DNA of 64,000 nucleotides from Lingula anatina. Taxonomy: Eukaryota; Brachiopoda; Lingulata; Lingulida; Lingulidae. The translations under genes and the position numbers were made by a program. The notes beneath the pieces are model-generated. The model was not told where the DNA came from. It worked only from the letters and a program-made list of their open reading frames with translations, and ran no database searches. Below are positions 48,199 to 59,017 of the stretch, piece by piece (positions within the stretch are counted from its first letter, which is position 1; each line of letters starts with the position of its first letter). The stretch spans positions 448,752 through 512,751 of the forward strand of contig NW_019775747.1 in assembly GCF_001039355.2 (NCBI RefSeq). Direction: 5' to 3'.

Positions 48199-50422
48199 AT
48201 GTTGTCCATGCGATAGCGCTATTTATATATCCAGTGCCAATGAAACTGGGTCCAGGCTATTTCAATATTTAAATATTTTAAAACTGNCTTTTTGAGTTAT
48301 GTTGATGACAGACAGACAGACAGAAAGACAGACGAACAAACAGGGGTGAAAACATAACCTCCTTGGCGGAGGTAATAATGTTGCCCATACGATAGCGGTA
48401 TTAATATATCCAGTGCTAATGAAACTGGGTCCAGGCTATTTCAGTATTTAAATATTTTAAAACTGGAAACTTAAAAGCTTTCAATCTCTCAAGGGTCTTG
48501 GTTATGTGATCTGAAAAGACCTTGAGTGTTTAAATAATCTCACTTTTAATAACTATCCACAGGGTAGTCTTTGGCATCGCTTAACATCGGTTTTTCCTTC
48601 TTGATTCAGGCACCAGGAACGAAACAAAATGAATAGATATCAGGTCAGATGTTCAGAAATACTCGAGAAGTAGGTGCTTTTACATCGGACATCTTTGGGG
48701 TGATATTTTAACATGAACATCATGAACATAGACTCATTCCCAATGAAATTAGCGTTCTACGTAGAGCGATCCAACTCCGCGGGGACTCTCGCTGAATGCA
48801 ATCAGTTGCACAGAGGTAAAGCCGCAGACCGGTTACAAATTGTGCTCGGTTGCAAAATGCGGCGAAACAAGGCGACGTACGAGACGTTAGACGATGGACG
48901 AGATACTAGTACATGTACATGTGGATGGACGAGAGAGAGAGAGAGATCGTCCGAATCCCGAGTCCCACACCCTCCATCCTGTTTGTTCACGTTCACCTGT
49001 TTGAACTCGTGGGAGTACGTTCACCGTACATTGAACCCCTTTTATTAAAAAAGGAAGAAAATATTGTGTGTTGTTGTCAGGAAAACCAACGAGAAGTTTC
49101 CTTTCAATCTCCCAGTTCGAGTTTGTCGACACCATCGAGATGGACACATTACATAACCCTTCACAACTTGATAAGATTCGAACAGATGTGCTCTGTAGGA
49201 GTGAGAATTTCCATTCAAATGGCCATTTTGTCAAATGCAATTAACGTTGTGATAAAGGGGACAGGAGCGAGTCTTGGCTAAATAACTAGTATACTGTACA
49301 ACGTTGCCAGAGGGAGTCCTACTAGTAGAAAGCATAATCCAGAAGGTTAATAATAACAATAATAGCTTATTGAGCTTCATTGGGTACAGTGTTACATTTG
49401 TCATATCTCTAAACTAGAAAACACAATAAGATTAGAAAAGATACGTTAAGTCACTGAAAACGACAACGCTCTTTGTATCCTGATTTCTCGCTAACACCGC
49501 GTGTGTTGTGTTTGACACTCTCTAAGAAGGGCTTAAGTGCTGATCTTTGTAAATATTGATTTATGTGTGTAGCGGGTAAAGGGTTATGTGCCTAGATTTT
49601 GCGTATACTTGGGCACGTTGTCTAGATTTCTTTATGATGAGGATCTCAGTGAACATATGCTTCTGCGGAAATCACAGATTCTCGACTCGTATCCTGACTG
49701 GAAAAAAAACTGAAGATAGTAATAATAAATAATAATGATGTAGGCCTACCAAATATTAAACATTAGCTGAGGTCCTATTTCACAAACCGCTTCGTAGTTG
49801 CTGAGATAAAACCGTAAGGCCTGTTTCACACTATTAGACCAAGATTAGACCCTGCCTGGGGGAGAGGGGGCTTATAGTTAAACACTGTCTCAGAGTAAAT
49901 CCAAAATTGTATTCGTAATGCTTGGTAGCCGCATTAAATTGTTTCCAGGAGGGTGTTTATTTCTGATTTTAAGTGCTACATGTACAAGCAGTTTGTAAAG
50001 TCAATGACAATTTATTGAGTATAGAATAAGCCTCCATTGGCAATTGCAATCATCAAATAACACTCAGTCTTATCAGTTCGGGGAATCCTAACTTCTTCAG
50101 ATGTTCTGGGGAAAAGAGCTGAAAAACTGAAGGCACGACACACGGCAAGACCACGCCTTGATATGCTAACCGTAACAGATGGCACGCGTCTTGATCATTC
50201 TGATTGGTTGTTGAAGAATAGTGGGAGGAACTGTGATGACGTCGAGGCGGTGAGCTCGTGAGAAGACATATTTTCATTTTGAAACAAATCTGGGGGCGAG
50301 AAGACTTCCCGAACCAATAGCTGTTCTTGATTCTCACTTTTTCACACAATGTTATGAGGATTAAAAGACTTAAAAGCAGATAGAGTGAAGGCCGCATTTC
50401 ATAACTACAATATTGCAGAGGA

Positions 50423-50470
50423 TATTTAAGCGCTGCGTCGAGGTCCGGTAGTAGTATTACAGTCAGAGCG
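50423..50470 (+). promoter_or_regulatory. Putative core promoter of the LIM-homeobox gene, copy Q
   Basis: TATTTAAG at 50423-50430 is TATA-like. About 30 bases downstream, ATTACAGTCAGAGC (about 50457-50470) is a plausible initiator. This predicts a 5'UTR of about 150 nt before the ATG at 50610. Upstream, between about 50150 and 50300, the sequence is GC-richer, with a TGACGTC element (CRE half-site pair). The identical arrangement in the other copy supports it only as sequence, not as function. Confidence 0.45.
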
Positions 50471-50609
50471 CTCTTCACATAGAGTCAACTTAAAACGGTT
50501 ACCCAAGTACTTCCTCAAATATAGAAAACCTGTGCTGCGGGAATTTCACAGGGAACGGTTGCAGTTATCTTGGATATTGCATAAAATAAAATCGTGCTGT
50601 TTTTCGAAA

Positions 50610-50726
50610 ATGTCCGATGGCGATTCGAGTATTTCGGGAGATGTTGACGATCAACAAGGAGATATGGACATGGGTGGCTCCTCAGGGCAAGACGAGGAAT
50701 CGCTGTCACCTTTTAGGATATTTAAA
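50610..50726 (+). CDS. LIM-homeobox (Lhx6/8-Arrowhead class) exon 1, copy Q
   Basis: 39 codons, MSDGDSSISGDVDDQQ through GQDEESLSPFRIFK, then a GTAAGT donor in phase 0. The peptide is acidic and Ser/Gly/Asp-rich with no domain, as usual for the segment before LIM1. Its phase matches the LIM1 exon, which begins in phase 0 (TNGDMCYEC). An in-frame upstream ATG at 50532 would add 26 basic/hydrophobic residues. I prefer 50610 because the predicted transcription start is close and the context GAAAATGTC is acceptable. No transcript evidence, so assignment to this gene rests on position and phase. Confidence 0.65.
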
Positions 50727-53106
50727 GTAAGTGCCTCTTTCCTCGTTGTCTTCTTAAAATTAGTTATCAATAACAAATGCCAACAATAATCTCCATTGCA
50801 ATGAAATCGGTGGAATATTTTATTTCGTTGTATTATTCTGTGTTTGTTCTTTTTTGCTCAGTGCAAAAATAAATGGCAGTGTTAAGGTGTGTATGAAAAA
50901 ATAAACTAATTTGGAATGAAAGTAGATTGTCTAGGTATGTGTCTTTTACCCAAGCATTATGCTAGATGGTGTCAGTCAAGAAAAAATCATTTTGTTTTTC
51001 ACAACGTTTAAACGCGAATTGGGCATAATTAAGAGAACTCGAATGAAGATTATATTTGCGAAACAAAATATTTTACAAAATATATTTCATAAAAATGTGG
51101 TCTAAATTCGATACCAAACATCAAAATACAAACGTGTCTCAAGCGTCAATATATCAATGTCAGATGTAAGCAGGTCCGATTTATCAATAAAGGCGAATTT
51201 GGTTAATTCTGCATGGTGTTTAGATTTTGAATTTTTTGAGAGAGGTCAAAGGTCAAAGGTTCTTTAAGACCAGTTGTATCACGGTCTCACAGCGTCGTCC
51301 AGCACGAAAAACTGGATTGTAGTCTCAAGTCATCCTTACGGCTTATGGTCAACACTTGATGGTTAATTATAAGGTACATGTATATTGGTGATTTATTTAT
51401 TTAGTGCACAATCGATTATAGCAATTTTAACCATTAAACAACGGAAGACTTTTTGCATAGTCATTCACCGGTTGTTTTGCCAAATAAAAAAGCATTCGTT
51501 CTTGCGTGCTGTAATCTGTATTAAATCAAGAAAATAAAATAAAAAAAAACGAAATATCTAAACTTTTGCCTTTCTTTCCCGGCAAAAATGTTTACCGGAA
51601 TAATCTACAACGGCCTGCTCACTGAGCCTCTAAGAGGCAACTTACCGGTTCGTAGTGAATGGTTAAAAAATGATAAAGGAGGTTTATATNTTTTCTGAGT
51701 TATGTTGATGACAGACAGACAGACAGACAGACAGAAAGACAGACAGACAGACAAACAAACAGGGGTGAAAACATAACCTCCTTGGCGGAGGTAATAATGT
51801 TGTCCATGCGATAGCGCTATTTATATATCCAGTGCCAATGAAACTGGGTCCAGGCTATTTCAATATTTAAATATTTTAAAACTGGACACTTAAAAGCTTT
51901 CAATCTCTCAAGGGTCTTGGCTATGTGATCTGAAAAGACCTTGAGTGTTTAAAATAATCTCACTTTTAATAACTATCCACAGGGTAGTCTTTGGCATCGC
52001 TTAACATCGGTTTTTTCCTTCTTGATTCTGGCACCAGGAACGAAACAAAATGAATAGATATCAGGTCAGATGTTCAAAAATACTCGAGAAATGGATATTT
52101 TTACATCGGAAATCATTGGGATGATATTTTTTAAAATATGAAAATGGGCTCGTTTCTAATGAAACTAGCGTTCTACGTATATCCATCCAACTCCGCGGGA
52201 ACTCTCGCTGAATGCAATCAGTTGCACAGATGTAAAGCCGCAGACCGGTTAAAAATTGTGCTCGGTTGCAAAATGCGGCGAAACAAGGCGATGTACGAGA
52301 CGTTAGACGATGAACGAGATACTAGTACATGTACATGCAGATGAACGAGGGTGGGAGCGTCCGAATCCGGAGACCCACACCCTCCATCCATTTTGATAAT
52401 AGTCCACACTTTACCCATTTGAACTTGTGGGCGTGCGTTCACCGTACATTGAACCCCTTTTATTAAAAAAGGAAGAAAATATTGTGTGTTGTTGTCAGGA
52501 AGACCATCGGGAAGTCTACATGTTAGTTTCCTTTCAATCTCCCAGTTCGAGTTTGTCGACACCGTCGAGATGGACACATTACATAACCTTTCACAACTTG
52601 ATAGGATTCGAACAGATGTGCTCTGTAGGAGTGAGAATTTCCATTCAAATGGCCATTTTATCAAATGCAATTAACGTTGTGTTAAAGGGGACAGGAGAGA
52701 GTCTTTGCTAAATAACTACAACGTTGCCAGAGGGAGTCCTACTAGTAGAAAGCATAATCCAGAAGGTTAATAATAACAATAATAGCTTATTGAGCTTCAT
52801 TGGGTACAGTGTTACATTTGTCATATCTCTAAACTAGAAAACACAATAAGATTAGAAAAGATACGTTAAGTCACTGAAAACGACAACGTTCTTTGTATCC
52901 TGATTTCTCGCTAACACCGCGTGTGTTGTGTTTGACACTCTCTAAGAAGGGCTTAAGTGCTGATCTTTGTAAATATTGATTTATGTGTGTAGCGAGCGTG
53001 TCACTTATGCACGCTGCAAGTTATTTTTTACTACGCTTTCAAGTGACCAACGCTGATGTATTCATCAGTGTTATTTTCATTTTCAGTACGCCCTACCGTA
53101 TAAGCA

Positions 53107-53216
53107 ATAAACATGTATCCCCACCCATTCCCGCCCCCCCCCCCCAAAAAAAAAATTCATCAGACATATTTCAGTATGTTCAAAGAAACTAAAGTGCTAT
53201 CCAAAGTAATAAGACA

Positions 53217-53301
<85 letters not shown>

Positions 53302-53422
53302 NAGGTGAACATAAACAGAATTGACTACCCCCCACCCCCCCCCCCCCCCCAAAAAAAAAAAACATCAGACATATATCAGTATGTTCAAAGAAACTAAAGT
53401 GCTATCCAAAGTAAATAAAACA

Positions 53423-53512
<90 letters not shown>

Positions 53513-53513
53513 C
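53107..53513. repeat. (TA)n microsatellites with duplicated flank and an internal n
   Basis: Two units of 'C-run, A-run, CATCAGACATAT-TCAGTATGTTC, AAAGTGCTATCCAAAGTAA, (TA)n' stand in tandem at 53130-53301 and 53336-53510, split by the n at 53302. Either the n joins two ends of the same hard-to-assemble microsatellite or there is a small real duplication. All open frames here are poly-Tyr/Ile artefacts. Confidence 0.85.
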
Positions 53514-54432
53514 AGAGAGCAGCATAAACGTTGCAAATGCACAGTTTCGAAAAAAGATGCGAAAAAAAGTGAAGATGGATTAATTGACATTAATTGTATG
53601 CGCAATGACGAAGGGTGGACAGCCTTCTCATGTCACAGGTCCATGATATTGGTGATTCACGAGTAGTGACGTACATGCAATCACAGATTCTCGACTCGTA
53701 TCCTGACTGAAAAAAAAAAATGAAGATAGTTATAATAAATAATAATGATGTACCAAATATTAAACATTAACTGAGGTCCTATTTCACAAACCGCTTCGTA
53801 GTTGCTGAGATAAAACCGTAAGGCCTGTTTCACACTATTAGACCAAGATTAGACCCTGCCTGGGGGAGAGGGGGGTTATATACACTGTCTCAGAGTAAAC
53901 CCAAAATTGTATTCGTAATGCTTGGTAGCCGCATTAAATTGTTTCCAGTCCGGTCGAGGAGGGTGTTTATTTCTGATTTTAAGTGCTACATGTACAAGCA
54001 GTTTGTAAAGTCAATGACAATTTATTGAGTATAGAATAAGCCTCAGTTGGCAATTGCAATCATCAAATAACACTCAGTCTTATCAGTTCGGAGAATCCTA
54101 ACTTCTTCAGATGTTCTGGGGAAAACGGCTGAAAAACCGAAGGCACGACACACGGGAAGACCACGCCTTGATATGCTAACCGTAACAGATGGCACGCGTC
54201 TTGATCATTCTGATTGGTTGTTGAAGAATAGTGGGAGGAACTGTGATGACGTCGAGGCGGTGAGCTCGTGAGAAGACATATTTTCATTTTGAAACAAATC
54301 TGGGGGCGAGGAGACTTCCCGAACCAATAGCTGTTCTTGATTCTCACTTTTTCACACAATGTTATGAGGATTAAAAGACTTAAAAGCAGATAGAGTGAAG
54401 GCCGCATTTCATAACTACAATATTGCAGAGGA

Positions 54433-54480
54433 TATTTAAGCGCTGCGTCGAGGTCCGGTAGTAGTATTACAGTCAAAGCG
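54433..54480 (+). promoter_or_regulatory. Putative core promoter of the LIM-homeobox gene, copy R
   Basis: Same TATTTAAG and downstream ATTACAGTCA arrangement as at 50423, about 185 bases before the ATG at 54619. It is likely the allelic version. Confidence 0.45.
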
Positions 54481-54618
54481 CTCTTCACATAGAGTCAACT
54501 TAAACGGTTACCCAAGTACTTCCTCAAATATAGAAAACCTGTGCTGCGGGAATTTCACAGGGAACGGTTGCAGTTATCTTGGATATTGCATAAAATAAAA
54601 TCGTGCTGTTTTTCGAAA

Positions 54619-54735
54619 ATGTCCGATGGCGATTCGAGTATTTCGGGAGATGTTGACGATCAACAAGGAGATATGGACATGGGTGGCTCCTCAGGGCAAG
54701 ACGAGGAATCGCTGTCACCTTTTAGGATATTTAAA
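54619..54735 (+). CDS. LIM-homeobox exon 1, copy R (identical)
   Basis: Same 39-codon exon and donor as 50610-50726 with no nucleotide difference seen inside the exon, while flanking non-coding sequence differs in places. It is the copy that directly precedes the first set of LIM exons. Probably the same exon on the other haplotype. Confidence 0.65.
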
Positions 54736-55699
54736 GTAAGTGCCTCTTTCCTCGTTGTCTTCTTAAAATTAATTATCAATAATAAATGCCAACAATAATC
54801 TCCATTGCAATGAAATCGGTGGAATATTTTATTTCGTTGTATTATTCTGCGTTTGCTCTTTCTTCCTCAGTGCAAAAATAAGTGGCAGTGTTTAGCTGTT
54901 TATGAAAAAATAAACTAATTTGGAATGAAAGTAGATTGTCTAGGTATGGGTCTTTTACCCAAGCATTATACTAGATGGTGTCAGTCAAGAGAAATCATTT
55001 TCACAACGTTTAAACGCGAATTGGGCATAATTAAGAGAACTCGAATGAAGATTATATTTTCGAAACAAAATATTTTACAAAATATATTTCATAAAAATGT
55101 GGTCTAAATTCGATACCAAACATCAAAATACAAACGTGTCTCAAGCGTCCAAGCGTCAATATATCAATGTATTATGTAAGCAGGTCTGATTTATCAATAA
55201 AGACGAATTTGCTTAATTCTGCATGGTGTTTAGATTTTGAATTTTTTGAGAGAGGTCAAAGGTCAAAGGTTCTTTAAGACCAGTTGTATCACGGTCTCAC
55301 AGCGTCGTCCAGCACGAAAAACTGGATTGTAGTCTCAAGTCATCCTTACGGCTTATGGTCAACACTTGATGGTTAATTATAAGGTACATGTATATTGGTG
55401 ATTTATTTATTTAGTGCACAATCGATTATAGCAATTTTAACCATGAAACAACGGAAGACTTTTTGCATAGTCATTCACCGGTTGTTTTGCCAAATAAAAA
55501 AACATTCGTTCTTGCGTGCTGTAATCTGTATTAAATCAAGAAAATAAAATAAAAAAAACGAAATATCTAAACTTGTGCCTTTCTTTCCCGGCAAAAATGT
55601 TTACCGGAATAATCTACAACGGTCTGCTCACTGAGCCTCTAAGAGGCAACTTACCGGTTCGTAGTGAATGGTTAAAAAATGATAAAGGAGGTTTATGTN

Positions 55700-55769
55700 T
55701 TACGTGTCGTCATTCCATTTGTTTTTTCCCTTTCATTTATTCATTCATTCATTCATTCATTTTTTCTAG
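55700..55769 (+). repeat. (ATTC)n next to the LIM1 acceptor
   Basis: A short CATTCATT tandem tract immediately precedes the TTTTTTCTAG acceptor of the LIM1 exon; the same tract, slightly different, precedes the second copy near 61050-61074. Confidence 0.8.
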
Positions 55770-55951
55770 ACGAATGGTGATATGTGTTACGAATGCAGGG
55801 ACGAAATCAACGACCAGTACATCTTTCGAGTGTGTGGCCGATCGTTTCATGCCAAGTGCCTGTACTGCTCCGTCTGCCAGTGCCGCTTGGATCACCAACA
55901 GACCTGCTACGTGAAGGAGAATAGCCTTTTCTGCAAGCAGGACTACCTAAG
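55770..55951 (+). CDS. LIM-homeobox LIM1 exon, copy 1
   Basis: 182 nt, phase 0 in, phase 2 out (donor AG|GTAGGA). It encodes one LIM zinc-binding domain: MCYECRDEINDQYIFRV, then CGRSFHAKCLYCSVCQCRL, then QTCYVKENSLFCKQDYLR. The pattern C-x2-C...H-x2-C-x2-C-x2-C...C...C/D is complete. The sequence before and after (LECSVC-type core, CK-DY) is that of Lhx6/Lhx8/Arrowhead proteins. These are nuclear LIM-homeodomain transcription factors that specify neuron subtypes and, in flies, imaginal/abdominal tissue. The homeodomain exons are not in the window. Confidence 0.85.
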
Positions 55952-57151
55952 GTAGGAGTAGGATCCAATAAACTCATGTTCTGAGAGGCCCCTTGAGGTT
56001 AGCGGATCCTGTCAGTCTAAAAAAAAGTTTCCGTCCCCTTTTCCGGGGCTCAATCTACATTGAGGCATTAGGCACAGTTCACTATGACGTGCAGTCTGCA
56101 CGCTTATTAAGCTTACAATACTTATAATTATGAGATGCAATGTTTGACGTAGTTGAAGTGCAGATTGGGAAATATTTTGCTGTATGAGTCTTATGAGTCT
56201 TTGCTATTTTATATGTATCGCTCTTGATTTTATTATTTGGCCCTGTTATTGTTACCCATCCGATGCCCTTAAGTTAACCGAAGCGTTCTTTTAGGCTGTC
56301 ATCATTACTGATATAATTAAAACCACTCTTCTGGTGTTGTTTCTAAGACACATATCCTGTTTTGGCCACCGGAAGAGGATGTAAAAATGTTATGCAAAAG
56401 TTTGAGCAAGAACTAACTTAACGGAGAAACGAAGGAAACAGTTCCCTTGAAAAAAATAGTGATTTGGCTTTCGATCCTCTTAGGGAACCAACTTACATGC
56501 AATGAAAACAAATTTAAATGGATGTACATATATTTAAGGAATTTCGTTGCTATGGAACATTCACCATTGTTTTTAGATTTTGCTTTTATAAAAATAAATT
56601 CACTATCATGTAAGTAGTATATTTTTTTTACTGTGGATATGTATTTAGATTAATATTAAGGGAAAATTTTTTCTCGCACTCACGAATCATTGCTCGACCC
56701 GTCTCTGTACTTGGATAAGATGGTTTACTGCTATACTTGGGTGGGCGGCTACGCGTTAAGTTTGCTTTACAATATAAGTCAAGGAACGCCACAAGAGCGA
56801 TCAGCCTACAATAAATGTTTTTCATATCCCTTAATGACCTATGATCACTTTTGAGATTGCAAGTAATTTTATCAATAAACTAAAAATATTGGCATACAAA
56901 TCAATAGCCGTCGTAACGTTACAGAAGGATTATATTTGCTCTTGTTTTTAAATTTGTCAATGCTTTTTCTCGGAAAAAAGTTTTAATTGCGTATGTGAAT
57001 ACGTTAATTGCGTAATTACTACTAGTTCGCAGAAGTATTTCATCGTTGGTTGTACACATTATCATTAAGGCTTTTTTTTTTCAAATCAAAAACGCTCTAT
57101 TGGTGTTCTAATGACTAAAAAAAATAAACGATGAAAATATATATTTTGCAG
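55952..57151 (+). other. Intron between LIM1 and LIM2, copy 1
   Basis: 1.2 kb with GTAGGA donor and TATATTTTGCAG acceptor. It matches 61265-62465 closely. No other gene was recognised; the minus-strand frame at 56628-56825 is present in both copies only because the intron is. Confidence 0.75.
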
Positions 57152-57363
57152 GCGTTTTGGTGCTCGTTGCGGGAAATGTAACCGCAACATTCAGTCCAAC
57201 GACTGGGTCCGTCGGGCCAAGGAGCAAGCGTTCCATCTGGCCTGCTTTGCCTGCGATAGCTGTAAGCGGCAGCTGTCCACCGGAGAGGAATTCGCCCTCC
57301 ACGAGGGAAGGTTGCTGTGCAAGGCACATTTCTTGGAACTGTTGGAGGGAGGGGACGATAAAG
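57152..57363 (+). CDS. LIM-homeobox LIM2 exon, copy 1
   Basis: 212 nt, phase 2 in, phase 1 out (donor AAAG|GTATGT). It encodes the second LIM domain: RFGARCGKCNRNIQSNDWVR, then RAKEQAFHLACFACDSCKRQ, then LSTGEEFALHEGRLLCKAHF. The DWVRRA...HLACFAC-SCKRQLSTGEEF string is the distinguishing feature of the Lhx6/Lhx8/Arrowhead subclass compared with Lhx1/5, Lhx2/9, Lhx3/4 and Islet. It ends LLEGGDDK, the start of the linker to the homeodomain. LIM domains recruit Ldb/Chip cofactors. Confidence 0.88.
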
Positions 57364-59016
57364 GTATGTTCACTTTTAATTTATAGTTATTCGGCATTCT
57401 TTTTTTTTTTCGATTTGACATTTCATGTAAAAAACTTCTTCGGCCAAACTAACTTATACGATCTTCTCTTTGCATTTTACAGCCTCTTTCAACTACTTTT
57501 AGGTACAACGCCATGTTTTATATATCGTACATCAAACTGCATGGAAGACAAATGACATTATGAATAACAAAATATCATACTGAAAACGGACACGCTTTAA
57601 CATTTTCCACCTACTGATTTCCTTTCCTCCCTTGTCTTCCTGTACTGTTATTAACATATTAACACGCAACTCATTACGCTCTACATTTGAAGAAACATTG
57701 TGCTGGGAATTTAGCGTTTTATGAAATATTCACATTCTGTGAATTGATAATGTTAGGATCATCCGTCCAAGTGAATGATCCAAATTTAGAAGTGTTATCA
57801 TGAATTATTTTGGATATATTGAGAAATCAAAGGAGGTAAAATTAACACATCAGTCTTAGCATTGGTATCCTTAGTATCAAACCCTAATATTTATGTCTTT
57901 CTTAACCACACGAAAAATTTTCCTTCAAGTTATTTTTTTTTCATGAAAACTATTATACTGAAAATCAATTTACATAGCAGTAAATCAGCAGTATAATATT
58001 ACTTGATTTACAAATGACATATATACAGTAGAATATGACTTTCAAAGACCGACCATGGCTACGTCGTTTACTGTTTCAATCACTTGACTCATGCCCATGC
58101 AATACTGTTAGGGTTTGAAAGTCGAAACCCCCTCTATGTAAAATCCCGGGGCCGCCCCGTGGCCACGGAAGTGCAGGGCTCCGTATCTCGAAAGGTTCGC
58201 TATGTTGCGCACGTGCGTTAGTGTCTCGATTCAGTAACCGATTCTATTTCGAGATACGGGGCCATGGAATCGAGACACTTGCTCACGTGCGGAGATACGG
58301 AGCCCAGGACTCCTTCTGGACAGCGGATTTTTTTTAGCTAGGATTATAGAACCCTAGATAAAACTAGAAACGACACACCCTAAAAGTGATAACAAAACAG
58401 ACCAAGATAATTTACTTAAGAAGCGTTGAATATTTCGAACATTTTGTCCTTCTCTGTAACTAATATTCTGTTGTTGAATATGCACACATGTACGTGTACA
58501 GACTGCTTGTGAATATGACACTGTGAAGTCATATTTCTAGTGGGACGTTCGCTGTCTCTCTTGTCGACTGCCACGGGTAAAATTGCTTCAAAATCTGCAG
58601 TCTGCTCAGTCCACACCGGGATTCAAAAATTTAGATAATTTGGTGAGAAAAAAAAAGATTGTCCAATTTTATTTATTTCAAGAACGATCAAGCCGTATCA
58701 CATTTCACTGTCAAGATAAAAATTCGAAGAGTACGGTTTATATGGACCTTGCAAGTGTACTTAAACAGTGCTATTTGAAGACTTAAATATTTCAGTCTGC
58801 ACTGTTTGCTAGAAACCTCTTAACCGTGCAATGTATTTCAAAACGCTCTTCGTGGAGATTTAATATGCATACAATTTGGATATCACTTTGGCAATATAAC
58901 GTTAACGCTGCCTCATTTTTGATAGAAATTTATTAGTATTTTCTTTATATTAAAGGTTCTGGCACGGTACTGTAGTCCGGATTGAATCAATTCCCTGCAA
59001 ATGCCCTTAAAGTCAN
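57364..59016 (+). other. Sequence downstream of LIM2, copy 1
   Basis: Intronic. Up to about 58660 it is repeated by 62678-64000. It contains a foldback segment at 58176-58305 whose interior is inverted in the other copy. No homeodomain exon is seen. The n at 59017 has no duplicated sequence beside it. Confidence 0.7.
58176..58305. repeat. Foldback segment with GGGCTCCGTATCTC inverted ends
   Basis: GGGCTCCGTATCTC at the left end is the exact reverse complement of GAGATACGGAGCCC at the right end. The interior also carries paired CACGTGCG / GTGTCTCGATT and AATCGAGACAC / CACGTGCG blocks and two 'TTTCGAGA/TCTCGAAA' sites. The corresponding segment at about 63519-63643 is in the opposite orientation. 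Confidence 0.8.
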
Positions 59017-59017
59017 T

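Larger units (their letters stand above)
41831..48286. other. Repeat-rich intergenic region between Vav and the LIM gene
   Basis: Apart from the elements listed individually, I see no gene. Minus-strand open frames at 42272-42727, 46964-47338 and 47232-47588 coincide with foldback or MITE sequence. The right end (about 48100-48286) repeats what follows the n at 48287, showing a contig join. Confidence 0.6.
48288..51689 (+). repeat. Duplicated block Q: 5' part of the LIM gene, first copy
   Basis: Lies between the isolated n at 48287 and that at 51690. It starts TTTTTGAGTTATGTTGATGA and ends AAATGATAAAGGAGGTTTAT. The block 51691-55698 starts and ends at the same points and matches it along its length, apart from indels and a TA-rich insert. 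Both contain the same promoter and first exon. This is best explained as the two haplotypes of one locus placed in series. Confidence 0.85.
51691..55698 (+). repeat. Duplicated block R: 5' part of the LIM gene, second copy
   Basis: Homologous to 48288-51689 end to end. It differs by scattered substitutions, small indels (for example an extra TCCAAGCG near 55147) and about 0.65 kb of extra sequence (52995-53670) carrying TA microsatellites. It is bounded by n at 51690 and 55699, with another n at 53302. Confidence 0.85.

Noticed and set aside
50053-50478. 141-residue minus-strand open frame, also present at 54063-54488
   Set aside because: It is duplicated only because the whole block is. Several of the few differences between the copies change amino acids, and it overlaps the likely promoter and 5'UTR of the LIM gene.
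53113-53605. Tyr/Ile repeat open frames
   Set aside because: Translations of (TA)n microsatellites.
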